Below are positions 7,151 to 14,514 of a stretch of 49,018 bases of DNA, piece after piece (the stretch's first letter is position 1; each line of letters begins with the position of its first letter). The notes beneath the pieces are model-generated. The model worked only from the letters and a program-made list of their open reading frames with translations, was not told the DNA's origin and ran no database searches. Position numbers and translations under genes: made by a program. This DNA comes from Sphingomonas sp. 1F27F7B (GTDB lineage Bacteria > Pseudomonadota > Alphaproteobacteria > Sphingomonadales > Sphingomonadaceae): positions 1 to 49,018 of the forward strand of contig NZ_SCMK01000031.1 in the NCBI RefSeq assembly GCF_005503355.1, read 5' to 3'.

Positions 7151-8209
7151 ATGCCGCTTCTCGAAGCCCGCAAGACCTATAAGCCCTTCGAATATCCCTG
7201 GGCGTTCGAGTTCTGGAAGCGCCAGCAGCAGATCCACTGGCTGCCGGAGGAAGTGCCGCTGGGCGAGGATTGCCGTGACTGGGCCCAGAAGCTCACCGAT
7301 CACGAGCGCAACCTGCTCACTCAGATTTTCCGCTTCTTCACCCAGGCGGACGTGGAAGTGCAGGATTGCTACCACGAGAAATATGGCCGCGTGTTCAAGC
7401 CGACCGAGATCAAGATGATGCTGACGGCGTTCAGCAACATGGAGACGGTCCACATCGCCGCCTATTCGCACCTGCTCGACACGATCGGCATGCCCGAGAC
7501 CGAATATGCCGCCTTCCTCCAGTATAAGGAGATGAAGGACAAGCACGACTATCTGAGCACCTTCGGCGTCGACACCGATGAGGATATCGCCAAGACGCTC
7601 GCCATGTTCGGCGGCTTTACCGAGGGGCTGCAGCTCTTCGCTTCGTTCGCGATGCTGATGAACTTCCCGCGCTTCAACAAGATGAAGGGCATGGGCCAGA
7701 TCGTGTCCTGGTCGGTGCGCGACGAGAGCCTGCACTGCGAGGGTATCATCAAGCTGTTCCACGCCTTCTGCAAGGAGCGCAACTGCCTGACTCCGTCGGT
7801 GCGCGACGACATTCTCGACATGTGCCAGAAGACGGTGCGCATCGAGGATGCGTTCATCGACCTGGTGTTCGAGATGGGCCCGGTGAACGGGATGACGCCC
7901 AAGGAGATCAAGAAATATGTCCGCTACATCGCGGACTGGCGCCTGGGCCAGCTCGGCCTCAAGCCGATCTACATGGTCGAGGAGCACCCGCTCCCCTGGC
8001 TCGCCCCGCTGCTGAACGGCGTGGAGCACGCCAATTTCTTCGAGACCCGCGCGACGGAATATTCGAAGGCGGCGACCCGCGGTGCATGGAACGAGGTGTG
8101 GGATTCGTTCGACAAGCGCCAGAAGGCGAAGGTGACGCCGGTCGCCAACGAGGATGGCGGCGATGGCGGGCCGGACATGTTCTCCAAGGCGGGGATTGCG
8201 GCGGAGTAA
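7151..8209 (+). CDS. nrdB: Ribonucleoside-diphosphate reductase class Ia, beta (radical) subunit
   Basis: 352-residue ferritin-like subunit that houses the diiron-tyrosyl radical. By alignment with E. coli NrdB the ligands are D67, E98, H101, E158, E192 and H195, with the radical tyrosine at Y105 (ETVHIAAY), so this is a Tyr-radical enzyme. There is no N-terminal ATP-cone of the kind fused to some NrdB proteins; the chain begins directly with the KPFEYPWA segment. The start is ATG 7151 with GGAG overlapping the upstream stop codon. It is transcribed in the same direction as nrdA, but an opposite-strand gene lies in between. A strong hairpin follows at 8217-8250. Confidence 0.96.
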   Translation: MPLLEARKTYKPFEYPWAFEFWKRQQQIHWLPEEVPLGEDCRDWAQKLTDHERNLLTQIFRFFTQADVEVQDCYHEKYGRVFKPTEIKMMLTAFSNMETVHIAAYSHLLDTIGMPETEYAAFLQYKEMKDKHDYLSTFGVDTDEDIAKTLAMFGGFTEGLQLFASFAMLMNFPRFNKMKGMGQIVSWSVRDESLHCEGIIKLFHAFCKERNCLTPSVRDDILDMCQKTVRIEDAFIDLVFEMGPVNGMTPKEIKKYVRYIADWRLGQLGLKPIYMVEEHPLPWLAPLLNGVEHANFFETRATEYSKAATRGAWNEVWDSFDKRQKAKVTPVANEDGGDGGPDMFSKAGIAAE

Positions 8210-8216
8210 AAGAGGT

Positions 8217-8250
8217 TGGGTGGGGTTTGGCCAAGGCCATTCCTCACCCA
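8217..8250. terminator. Bidirectional hairpin between nrdB and the AT-rich gene
   Basis: TGGGTGGGG (8217-8225) pairs with CCTCACCCA (8242-8250), with one G-U pair, and an inner TGGCC/GGCCA extends the stem. It sits between the convergent stops at 8209 and 8266. The minus-strand side is followed by a short T-run (ctcttttac), which favours termination of the leftward transcript. Confidence 0.55.
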
Positions 8251-8265
8251 TTACCCGATTAAAAG

Positions 8266-8937
8266 TTACAACCCATATTCGGGGCGAAGGTTATCCCATT
8301 CGTCCAGAATTTCTCTGTAGCGTTTAGAGAAAAGATACTCTTCGTCGCCCTTCAAAAACAAGCGGGCGCCAGAGAACGCCCGTCCTCGTAGGATATCTAA
8401 TATTTCCATGTTGGAACGGCTGTGGTCGGGCAGTGCTTCAGACATTGCCCATAGGCCGACTCTCGCCCACTGTTCGTGTAGTATCGGCTTTTCCGTGAAA
8501 TATGGGTATATTAACCGGTAACGGTCCGGGCCGATTTTCAAGGCAAGCATATTGTCCACCTTGAGAGTAAGGTCGAGCTCTGGGATCGAATGGTGATTAT
8601 GGACGTTGCCTTCGTGCCAGCCGACTTTCTCGTTTGTGCTTCGTTTCGTCTGCTCTAGCCAGTCGAGAAAGCCATCGGCCAACTGGGGATATAGGCGCTT
8701 GCGCTGATCGCTTGCTTCAACGCGTGCCTGGGTTTGTTGAACTAAATCGGCCTTACCAATAACATGCGCCTTCGCATCCGACAAAAAAGGTACGTGGAAG
8801 TCACCGCCTTCACCTGGCCCGTTTTCGATTCTCTTTTTTTCGCCGTATAATTCGCGGCGAAGGGCGGATGTTAATTGCCTATCTTTGAGGCCAAATAGCT
8901 TTAGCAGCTTGTGAAGATTGATTGTCTTCGAAGTCAC
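8266..8937 (-). CDS. Unknown AT-rich accessory protein
   Basis: I do not recognise this family. The frame is open from a TTG at 8982, but the best start is GTG 8937 (MTSKTINLHKLL...) with GGAG nine nt upstream, giving 223 residues. The N-terminus (INLHKLLKLFGLKDRQLTSAL) could be a short helical or HTH-like segment. The middle is charged, and the C-terminal half (LDLTLKVDNMLALKIG, YRLIYPYF, ARLFLKGDEEYLFSKRYREILDEWD) looks like an alpha/beta domain. No signal peptide or membrane segment. Local GC is about 45% in sampled lines, far below its neighbours, and codon use is different, so it was probably acquired horizontally. No mobility gene or tRNA is adjacent. Confidence 0.75.
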   Translation of the reverse strand: MTSKTINLHKLLKLFGLKDRQLTSALRRELYGEKKRIENGPGEGGDFHVPFLSDAKAHVIGKADLVQQTQARVEASDQRKRLYPQLADGFLDWLEQTKRSTNEKVGWHEGNVHNHHSIPELDLTLKVDNMLALKIGPDRYRLIYPYFTEKPILHEQWARVGLWAMSEALPDHSRSNMEILDILRGRAFSGARLFLKGDEEYLFSKRYREILDEWDNLRPEYGL

Positions 8938-9222
8938 TGGGCAGACTCCATCGTCATTTAGAACGATACCAACACCCCCCAATGCAACGCTTTTAGCACT
9001 CTGGTGGTCTAAGTGCCAGGTTTCTGTTTCGTTCTATCGGAGGAGGCCGCGCGGATCGATCGCTACCGTGTCCCCAAGGCAACACCCCCGCCCCAATCCC
9101 ATGCTGCAATGCAACCAGGCGGACTCCTCACGCATTCTCCCCAATGCCCCGCCGCCGGTGCCCAGGGTAACAGGGCCCAGGCGGGGTGCGTCTTGAGTTA
9201 GCGTAAGAGGTTATTCCCCCAC

Positions 9223-9840
9223 ATGCGTATCCTTCTCGCAGTCGCGGCGATCGCCGCGGCGCCCTTCGCCGTCCCCGTCGCCCAGGCGCAGGACTCCGAC
9301 ACCAGCGTCGCCACCCCCGCCGCAGCCCCGGCAACCGCGCCCGACGGTACCCGCGCCTTCGGGATCGAGCCCTATATCGGCATCCTGGGCGGCTATGAGC
9401 GGTTCGATCGCCAGTCCAACGCCGGCATACCGATTCCGGCGGACGGCCGCGCCTTTGACGGCGGCCTGATCCAGGGCGTCGCCGGCATCAACGTGCCGCT
9501 CGGGCCGGTCTTCGTCGGTGCCGAGGGCAATGTCGCCAAGGGCATCAAGGGCGATATCGACTGGGAATATGGCGCCGCCGGCCGCTTCGGCCTGCGCGCG
9601 GGCGAGAGCGGCCTGATCTATGGCAAGGTCGGCTATCAATGGGTCAATTTCGACGCGCTGGGCAAGGACAGCCGCGACTATCACGCGATGACCTATGGCG
9701 CCGGCGTCGAGGTCGGGCCCAAGGACATCGGCCTGGGCGGCGTCACCGGCAACAGCGGCGTGCGCCTGCGCATGGAGATCAACACGTTCAACAACGCGAA
9801 GAGCTTCCGCCCGATGGCCGGCCTGATCGCGCACTTCTGA
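9223..9840 (+). CDS. Outer-membrane beta-barrel protein, opacity/OmpA-barrel type
   Basis: 205 residues. A signal peptide ends around AQAQD, followed by an Ala/Pro/Thr-rich linker and then alternating amphipathic strands (EPYIGILGGYERFD, VFVGAEGNVAKG, IDWEYGAAGRFGLRAG, LIYGKVGYQWV, MTYGAGVEV, VRLRMEINTF). It ends in the C-terminal Phe (LIAHF) typical of BAM-assembled barrels. The pattern fits a small eight-stranded barrel of the opacity/OmpX-like superfamily. A strong hairpin follows 10 nt after the stop. It is a single-gene unit; the ligand or role is unknown. Confidence 0.75.
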   Translation: MRILLAVAAIAAAPFAVPVAQAQDSDTSVATPAAAPATAPDGTRAFGIEPYIGILGGYERFDRQSNAGIPIPADGRAFDGGLIQGVAGINVPLGPVFVGAEGNVAKGIKGDIDWEYGAAGRFGLRAGESGLIYGKVGYQWVNFDALGKDSRDYHAMTYGAGVEVGPKDIGLGGVTGNSGVRLRMEINTFNNAKSFRPMAGLIAHF

Positions 9841-9850
9841 TGGAGCAGCA

Positions 9851-9885
9851 GCGGCGGCGCGGCTCCCCATGGGGCGCGCCGCCGC
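9851..9885 (+). terminator. GC-rich stem-loop after the barrel-protein gene
   Basis: GCGGCGGCGCG (9851-9861) pairs perfectly with CGCGCCGCCGC (9875-9885), and an inner CCCCATGGGG adds a second stem. It starts 10 nt after the stop at 9840. There is no clear T-run, so termination is likely but not certain. Confidence 0.5.
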
Positions 9886-10018
9886 CTGCTTCGTCAGGCC
9901 GGCAAGGGCTCGATCCGGGGCTCCGGCATCCGGCATGCCTGCAGCAGCCGTCCCTGCGCCGCTCCATCGCGGCGAATGCACCCGGGGTGACGGATACGGA
10001 TCGGGCTCGGGCCCGCGC

Positions 10019-10978
10019 TCAGGCCCGCTTGCGCTTCGGCGCCTGGCCGTGATCGCACACTGCTTCGCCGTCGCAGATCAGCCGGTCATAGCCGCTGCCG
10101 GGGCAGATGGCGTGCGCGCTCAGGATCGCCGGAGTCAGCGCCTCGAGCCCGGCGCCGCGCCGGTCGAGCAGCCTGCGCACCGGGCGGCGCGAGCCGGCCC
10201 AGGCCTGGTGGCCGGTCCTGGGCGCGGGCGGCGGCGCGACGAGCAGCCCCACGGGCTGATAATCGGCGATCGCAAGCCGGGGGAACACGCCGCGCGCGAT
10301 TGCCCGGGCCCAGCCCGGCGTGGCGGGGCTCAGCGGCAGATGTGGCACCACGTCGCCGGGCATCTCGTAGCGCAGGCAGGCGATGCGGGTTTGGTCATAG
10401 CTCGCGGCGAAATCGGCATTGCCCGCGCGCGCCGCGGCGATGGTGGCGACGCTCACCGGCAGGTCGGCCCATTCCCTGACCTGTGCCGATCGCATCGCCG
10501 CGAGATTGGCGAGCGCGCCGCCCTTGGAATGGCCGGTGACGAACAGATGCGCTCGCGCCTTGCGGTCGAGCAGGCTCTGGTCGAGCATCGCCTGGATCGC
10601 GGTGCGCACGCCCGGGCCCGAGCCCGCGTCGTGCCACAGCCGGCGCATCGATTCGGCAAAGCCGAAATGCACGCCGCCGCCATAATGCGAATCCTCGACG
10701 CACAGCGAGAAGGCGTCGTTCAGCCAGTCGAGCACCACGTCCCAGCCGTCATGCGCGCCGCCGAAGAAGGGGGGAAGCGAGCCGCGGAACGCCACCACCA
10801 CGCCCTGGGGCGTGCGGCCGACCAGCGCCTGGTCGATCTGGCGCTGGCCGAGCGCGCTCTCGCGGCGCACGACGAAGGGCGCTTCGATCCAGCCGACATT
10901 GCGGCCATGGACCTGCATGGCGGGCTGATAAGCCTGGCTGGACGCGTAGAGCAGGCGGCGTTTCATACAGTCGTGCAT
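10019..10978 (-). CDS. Class 3 lipase-like alpha/beta hydrolase
   Basis: 319 residues from ATG 10978 (GGGGAG eight nt upstream); a second ATG at 10966 is possible. The nucleophile elbow is visible as HLFVTGHSKGGALANLAA (GxSxG), preceded by VVAFRGS, the usual oxyanion strand of PF01764 lipases. An acidic residue follows in RYEMPGDVVPHLPL. The C-terminus is basic (APKRKRA). No signal peptide is evident, so it may act in the cytoplasm or as a lysophospholipase/esterase. The substrate is unknown. It is on the same strand as the cytochrome gene, 135 bp downstream of that gene's stop. Confidence 0.82.
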   Translation of the reverse strand: MHDCMKRRLLYASSQAYQPAMQVHGRNVGWIEAPFVVRRESALGQRQIDQALVGRTPQGVVVAFRGSLPPFFGGAHDGWDVVLDWLNDAFSLCVEDSHYGGGVHFGFAESMRRLWHDAGSGPGVRTAIQAMLDQSLLDRKARAHLFVTGHSKGGALANLAAMRSAQVREWADLPVSVATIAAARAGNADFAASYDQTRIACLRYEMPGDVVPHLPLSPATPGWARAIARGVFPRLAIADYQPVGLLVAPPPAPRTGHQAWAGSRRPVRRLLDRRGAGLEALTPAILSAHAICPGSGYDRLICDGEAVCDHGQAPKRKRA

Positions 10979-11113
10979 CGGCAATACTCCCCGAACCACG
11001 CAGGCTTGCCGTGCTTCATGGTGCACGGGCAATTAGGGTTAACCCCGGAGCCTGAAATCGCAAAGCCGCGCTTTCGTTGCGCTGAACCGGAACCGAAGTC
11101 GCGGGACGGCGGC

Positions 11114-11590
11114 TCAATGATGGTCGTCGGGCTTGCGATAGGCGTCGTGGCACGCCTTGCAGGCCTTGCCCACTTCGCCGAACTGCGCGGCGAAGCCGGG
11201 CTTGTCGCCGGCCTTGGCGAGCTCGGCGAGCTTGGCGGCCGCTGCGGCATAGCCGGCGGCGCGGGCCTCGAAGCCGGTGCGGTCGCTCCACACCGCGGGC
11301 AGCGCCTCGGAAGGGGCGCCGCTGCTGCCGGCGGGGAACATGCCGGGGATCGCCTTGGCCCAATTGGCGAGCGCGCGGGCGGCGAAGCCCAGCGCCTTGG
11401 GATCGTCGCCACGATCGATGCCCGCCTTGATCTGGCCGAACAGCGCGCCGGACATCAGGAACGCCGCCCTGCGGCCGGCGATCACGTCCGTTGTCGGATC
11501 GGCGGCTACGGCGCGGCTTGCCGGCGCAGTGGCCGCGAGGCCGGTGAACAGCGCCGCCGCGGCGCCGAGTGCGAGCATGGAAGTGCGCAT
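11114..11590 (-). CDS. Class II c-type cytochrome (cytochrome c'-like)
   Basis: 158 residues from ATG 11590 (GGGGAGAG upstream). There is an N-terminal signal peptide (MRTSMLALGAAAALFTGLA...AVAA). The mature part is a four-helix-bundle-like, Ala/Lys-rich sequence with the single heme-binding motif CKACH near the C-terminus (about residues 144-148), the hallmark of class II cytochromes c'. A periplasmic role in gas binding (NO, CO) or electron transfer is known for the family; which applies here cannot be read off. It is divergent from the zinc-ribbon-like gene at 11670. Confidence 0.85.
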   Translation of the reverse strand: MRTSMLALGAAAALFTGLAATAPASRAVAADPTTDVIAGRRAAFLMSGALFGQIKAGIDRGDDPKALGFAARALANWAKAIPGMFPAGSSGAPSEALPAVWSDRTGFEARAAGYAAAAAKLAELAKAGDKPGFAAQFGEVGKACKACHDAYRKPDDHH

Positions 11591-11669
11591 CGAGTCTCTC
11601 CCCTGGCCGAAGGAGACCAGGCTAGGCCCGTCGCCCGCGATCCGCAATGGCCGGGCAACCTCCTCCATT

Positions 11670-11918
11670 ATGGATATGGTTGCCCCCGAAACGGACCGGA
11701 GATCGCCTATCGTGCCGGGCGTGGCAGAAGGTGAAGCTCCTCGGGTCGAGTATGCATGCGAGCGTTGTGGCGGCATTGCCGTCACCCGCGACGCCTGGTC
11801 CGAATGGGACGTCAGTTCCCAGGCCTGGGTGCTCAGCGAGACGTTCGATTTCGCCTTCTGCCACCAATGCCACCGCGAGACCCGGCTGGTGGAGCGGTCG
11901 ATCGGCGGGCCCCCCTAG
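11670..11918 (+). CDS. Small zinc-ribbon-like protein
   Basis: 82 residues. Two pairs of cysteines, CERC (about 30-33) and CHQC (about 64-67), could bind one zinc ion. Between them lies a conserved-looking TRDAWSEWDVSSQAWVLSETFDFAFC segment. I recall similar short proteins as common uncharacterised sphingomonad/rhizobial proteins. The start at ATG 11670 is assumed; a shorter form from a downstream GTG is possible. The stop codon lies inside a GC-rich hairpin. Confidence 0.65.
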   Translation: MDMVAPETDRRSPIVPGVAEGEAPRVEYACERCGGIAVTRDAWSEWDVSSQAWVLSETFDFAFCHQCHRETRLVERSIGGPP

Positions 11919-11927
11919 GGGGCCGCC
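11904..11927 (+). terminator. GC-rich hairpin straddling the zinc-ribbon gene stop
   Basis: GGCGG-G-CCCCC / GGGGG-CCGCC with a 3-nt loop and one bulged G. It contains the TAG stop at 11916-11918. It has no T-tract, so it may limit readthrough or protect the 3' end rather than act as a classical terminator. Confidence 0.35.
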
Positions 11928-12033
11928 CCGATCGCTCGTCGGCCGGGCACGCCCGGGCGTTGGTCGGAGCCGGGGAGGGGCCTCGCCAGTGGCGGGTGCG
12001 GAGCCTTTCCCCGGCTTCGCTTGGCGGCCGGGG

Positions 12034-12165
12034 CCGGGCCAGACGCCGGGACTATCCGGGCCAGACGCCGGGACTATCCGGGCCAGACGCCGGGACTATC
12101 CGGGCCAGACGCCGGGACTATCCGGGCCAGACGCCGGGACTATCCGGGCCAGACGCCGGGACTAT
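12034..12165. repeat. Six perfect 22-bp tandem repeats (VNTR) at the 3' end of oligopeptidase B
   Basis: Six head-to-tail identical copies of a 22-bp unit, CCGGGCCAGACGCC followed by GGGACTAT. Copies start at 12034, 12056, 12078, 12100, 12122 and 12144. The last copy contains the TAG stop of the oligopeptidase gene. There are no spacers, so this is not a CRISPR array. The rest of 11928-12033 shows nothing further. Confidence 0.95.
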
Positions 12166-14225
12166 TCGGTCACACCGAGCTGCCACAGCACGAAGGCCAT
12201 CTCGTCGGCGGCTTCCTTCAGGCTTTCCCACCGGCCGGACTTGCCGCCATGGCCGGCACCCATATTGGTCTTGAGGACCAGGACATTGTCGTCGGTCTTG
12301 GTCGCGCGCAGCCGGGCGGCCCATTTCGCCGGTTCCCAATATGTCACGCGCGGATCGTTGAGCCCGCCCGAGATAAACAGCGGCGGATATCCCTGCGCGG
12401 TGACGTTGTCGTATGGGCTGTACGAGCGGATCAGTTCGAACGCGGCCGCGTCTTCCACCGGATTGCCCCATTCGGGCCATTCGCCGGGCGTGAGCGGCAG
12501 GCTCTCGTCGAGCATGGTGTTGAGCACGTCGACGAACGGCACGTCGGCGACGACCGCGCCCCACAGCCCGGGATCGGAATTGACCACGGCGCCCATCAGT
12601 TCGCCACCCGCCGAGCGGCCCGCGATGGCGATGCCGCCGGCATGGGTGAAGCCCCGGTCGATCAGCCCCCGGGCCACATCGACGAAATCGTTGAACGTGT
12701 TGGTGCGCTTCTCGAGCTTGCCGTCGAGATACCATTGCTGGCCAAGATCGTCGCCGCCGCGGATATGGGCGATGGCGAAGGCGATGCCGCGATCGAGGAA
12801 CGAGATGCGGCTGGTCGAGAAGCCCGGCGGGATCGCATGGCCATAGGCGCCATAGGCATAGAGATAGAGCTTGCCCGTGCCGTCCCTGGGGAAGTCCTTC
12901 GGATAGACGATGGAGACGGGCACTTCGGTGCCGTCGCGGGCGGGGATCTTCAGCCGCTCGGTACGGTATTTCGATCCGTCATAGCCCGACGGGATCTCCT
13001 GGATCTTCAACGTCTCGAGTGCGCCGGTCGCGACGGTATAGTCCTGGACCGTGCCCGGCGTGACCATCGATTCATAGCCGATGCGCAGCTTGTCCATCGC
13101 ATATTCGGGATTGTCGCCCAGCCCCGCGACATAGCTCGCCTCGGGGAATTTCAGCCGCACCGGGGCGATGGCCGGATCATAGCGGTGGAGCTCGATCTGA
13201 TCGAGCCCGTCCTCGCGTCCCTCGACAATGAAATAGTCGGCGAAGCACGTCACGCCGGTCATGTAGAAATGCGCCGAGGGGCCGATCCGCTCGCGCCATT
13301 CGCCGGGATTGCGCACCGGCGCGGTCACCAGCCGGAACTGCGGATCCACGTCGTTGGTGTGGATGAACAGCATGCCGTCATGCTCGTCCACGTCATATTC
13401 GCGGCCCTCCTTGCGGGGGGCGACGCAAGCCATCGGCAGCGACGGATCCTCCGGAGAGAGAAGATAGACTTCGCTGGTCACATGGTCGCCGGTCGAGATC
13501 AGCAGATAGCTGCGCGACTGGGTCTCGCCCACTGCGACCCGGTAGCCTTCATCGGCCTCCCTGAAGAGCTCGACATCGTTCGCGACCGGTTCGCCCAGCC
13601 GGTGCCAGCGCGCATTGTCGGTGCGCCAGTTCTCGTTGGCGACGCCGTAGAGAAAGCCCCTGGAGTCCGCGGTCCAGACGATCTCCGAGAGCATGCCGGG
13701 GATCAGGTCCGGCAGCAATTCGCCGGTCTCCAGGTCCTTCACGCGAACTTCGAACCGTTCCGAGCCGTTGTCGTCAAAGGCATAGGCGAGCAGCCGCCCG
13801 TCCGGGCTCACCGAGAAGGCGCCGAGCCGGAAATATTCCTTGCCCTCCGCCAGCGCGGGCTCGTCGAGGATCAGCACGTCCTCGCCGCCGTCGACATGGC
13901 GGCGCCACCAGCGCGGATATTCGCCGCCGGTCTCGTAGTCGGTCCAGTAGAGCCAGTCGCCGTCCTTTTGCGGCACGGTCGATTCGTCTTCCTTGATCCG
14001 CCCGCGCATTTCCTGGAACAGCGCTTCGGAGAGGGGCTCGAGCGGCTCCATCACTTTCTCGAAATAGCCGTTCTCTTCCTCGAGATAGGCAAGCACGTCC
14101 TTGTCGGTGACGGTGGGATAGGCCGGGTCCTTGAGCCAGGCCCAGGGGTCCTCGATGGTGACGCCGTGGCGAGTGAAGCTGTGCGGACGGATGGCGGCGA
14201 CGGGCGGCGCGGGAAGATCGGTCAT
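12162..14225 (-). CDS. ptrB: Oligopeptidase B-type S9A serine peptidase
   Basis: 687 residues, the usual length. An N-terminal seven-bladed beta-propeller (about 1-410) gates the active site and a C-terminal alpha/beta-hydrolase domain follows. The catalytic serine is in AGRSAGGELMGA, the histidine in MGAGHGGKSGRW, and the Asp is expected in the SGGLNDPRVTYWEPAKW stretch. The family cleaves short peptides after basic residues in the cytoplasm. The start ATG 14225 has AGGAAAGG just upstream. It would follow the MFS gene at 14515 by about 21 bp if the 266-bp element at 14238-14503 were removed, so it was probably in that operon. A VNTR begins at its stop codon. Confidence 0.92.
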   Translation of the reverse strand: MTDLPAPPVAAIRPHSFTRHGVTIEDPWAWLKDPAYPTVTDKDVLAYLEEENGYFEKVMEPLEPLSEALFQEMRGRIKEDESTVPQKDGDWLYWTDYETGGEYPRWWRRHVDGGEDVLILDEPALAEGKEYFRLGAFSVSPDGRLLAYAFDDNGSERFEVRVKDLETGELLPDLIPGMLSEIVWTADSRGFLYGVANENWRTDNARWHRLGEPVANDVELFREADEGYRVAVGETQSRSYLLISTGDHVTSEVYLLSPEDPSLPMACVAPRKEGREYDVDEHDGMLFIHTNDVDPQFRLVTAPVRNPGEWRERIGPSAHFYMTGVTCFADYFIVEGREDGLDQIELHRYDPAIAPVRLKFPEASYVAGLGDNPEYAMDKLRIGYESMVTPGTVQDYTVATGALETLKIQEIPSGYDGSKYRTERLKIPARDGTEVPVSIVYPKDFPRDGTGKLYLYAYGAYGHAIPPGFSTSRISFLDRGIAFAIAHIRGGDDLGQQWYLDGKLEKRTNTFNDFVDVARGLIDRGFTHAGGIAIAGRSAGGELMGAVVNSDPGLWGAVVADVPFVDVLNTMLDESLPLTPGEWPEWGNPVEDAAAFELIRSYSPYDNVTAQGYPPLFISGGLNDPRVTYWEPAKWAARLRATKTDDNVLVLKTNMGAGHGGKSGRWESLKEAADEMAFVLWQLGVTE

Positions 14226-14237
14226 CGGCCTTTCCTA

Positions 14238-14503
14238 GGGTCCGTACTCGCTATCGGCAACGGTCGTGACGGAGCGGATTTTGGCGCACAGGTAGGAGCG
14301 AGGAGGGAGCGATGCCTTTGCATCGTGACCCCAAGGGACTCCGGCTCGCGACGCCGCTGTGCGCCAAAATCCGCCCGCTCCGAAGGGGTCGCCCTGGGAA
14401 GGCTCCTGGACTTCGTCGGACGCCGCTACGCGACTGCACGATCCTCCTCGCCAGCAGCCTTCCCAGGGCGATCACGGCCATTGCCGATAGCGAGTACGGA
14501 CCC
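14238..14503. mobile_element. MITE-like element with 31-bp inverted termini, flanked by TA in a CTAG target
   Basis: The termini read GGGTCCGTACTCGCTATCGG inward from both ends. 23 bp are perfect, and about 31 bp match with two mismatches. Each end abuts a TA (14236-14237 and 14504-14505), and removing the element with one TA restores CTAG, the target site known for IS630/Tc1-type transposons. Inside are two more perfect inverted repeats: 14275-14291 with 14357-14373 (17 bp) and 14390-14404 with 14456-14470 (15 bp). The element would therefore fold into a long stem with two internal hairpins. It has no transposase, so mobilisation in trans is inferred. Confidence 0.75.
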
Positions 14504-14514
14504 TAGCGCGCCCC

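Noticed and set aside
12034..12165. CRISPR array
   Set aside because: Units are contiguous and identical with no spacers; no cas genes are nearby.
14251..14481. 76-residue minus-strand frame inside the MITE-like element
   Set aside because: It consists of the element's internal inverted repeats; likely a spurious frame that would recur with every copy.
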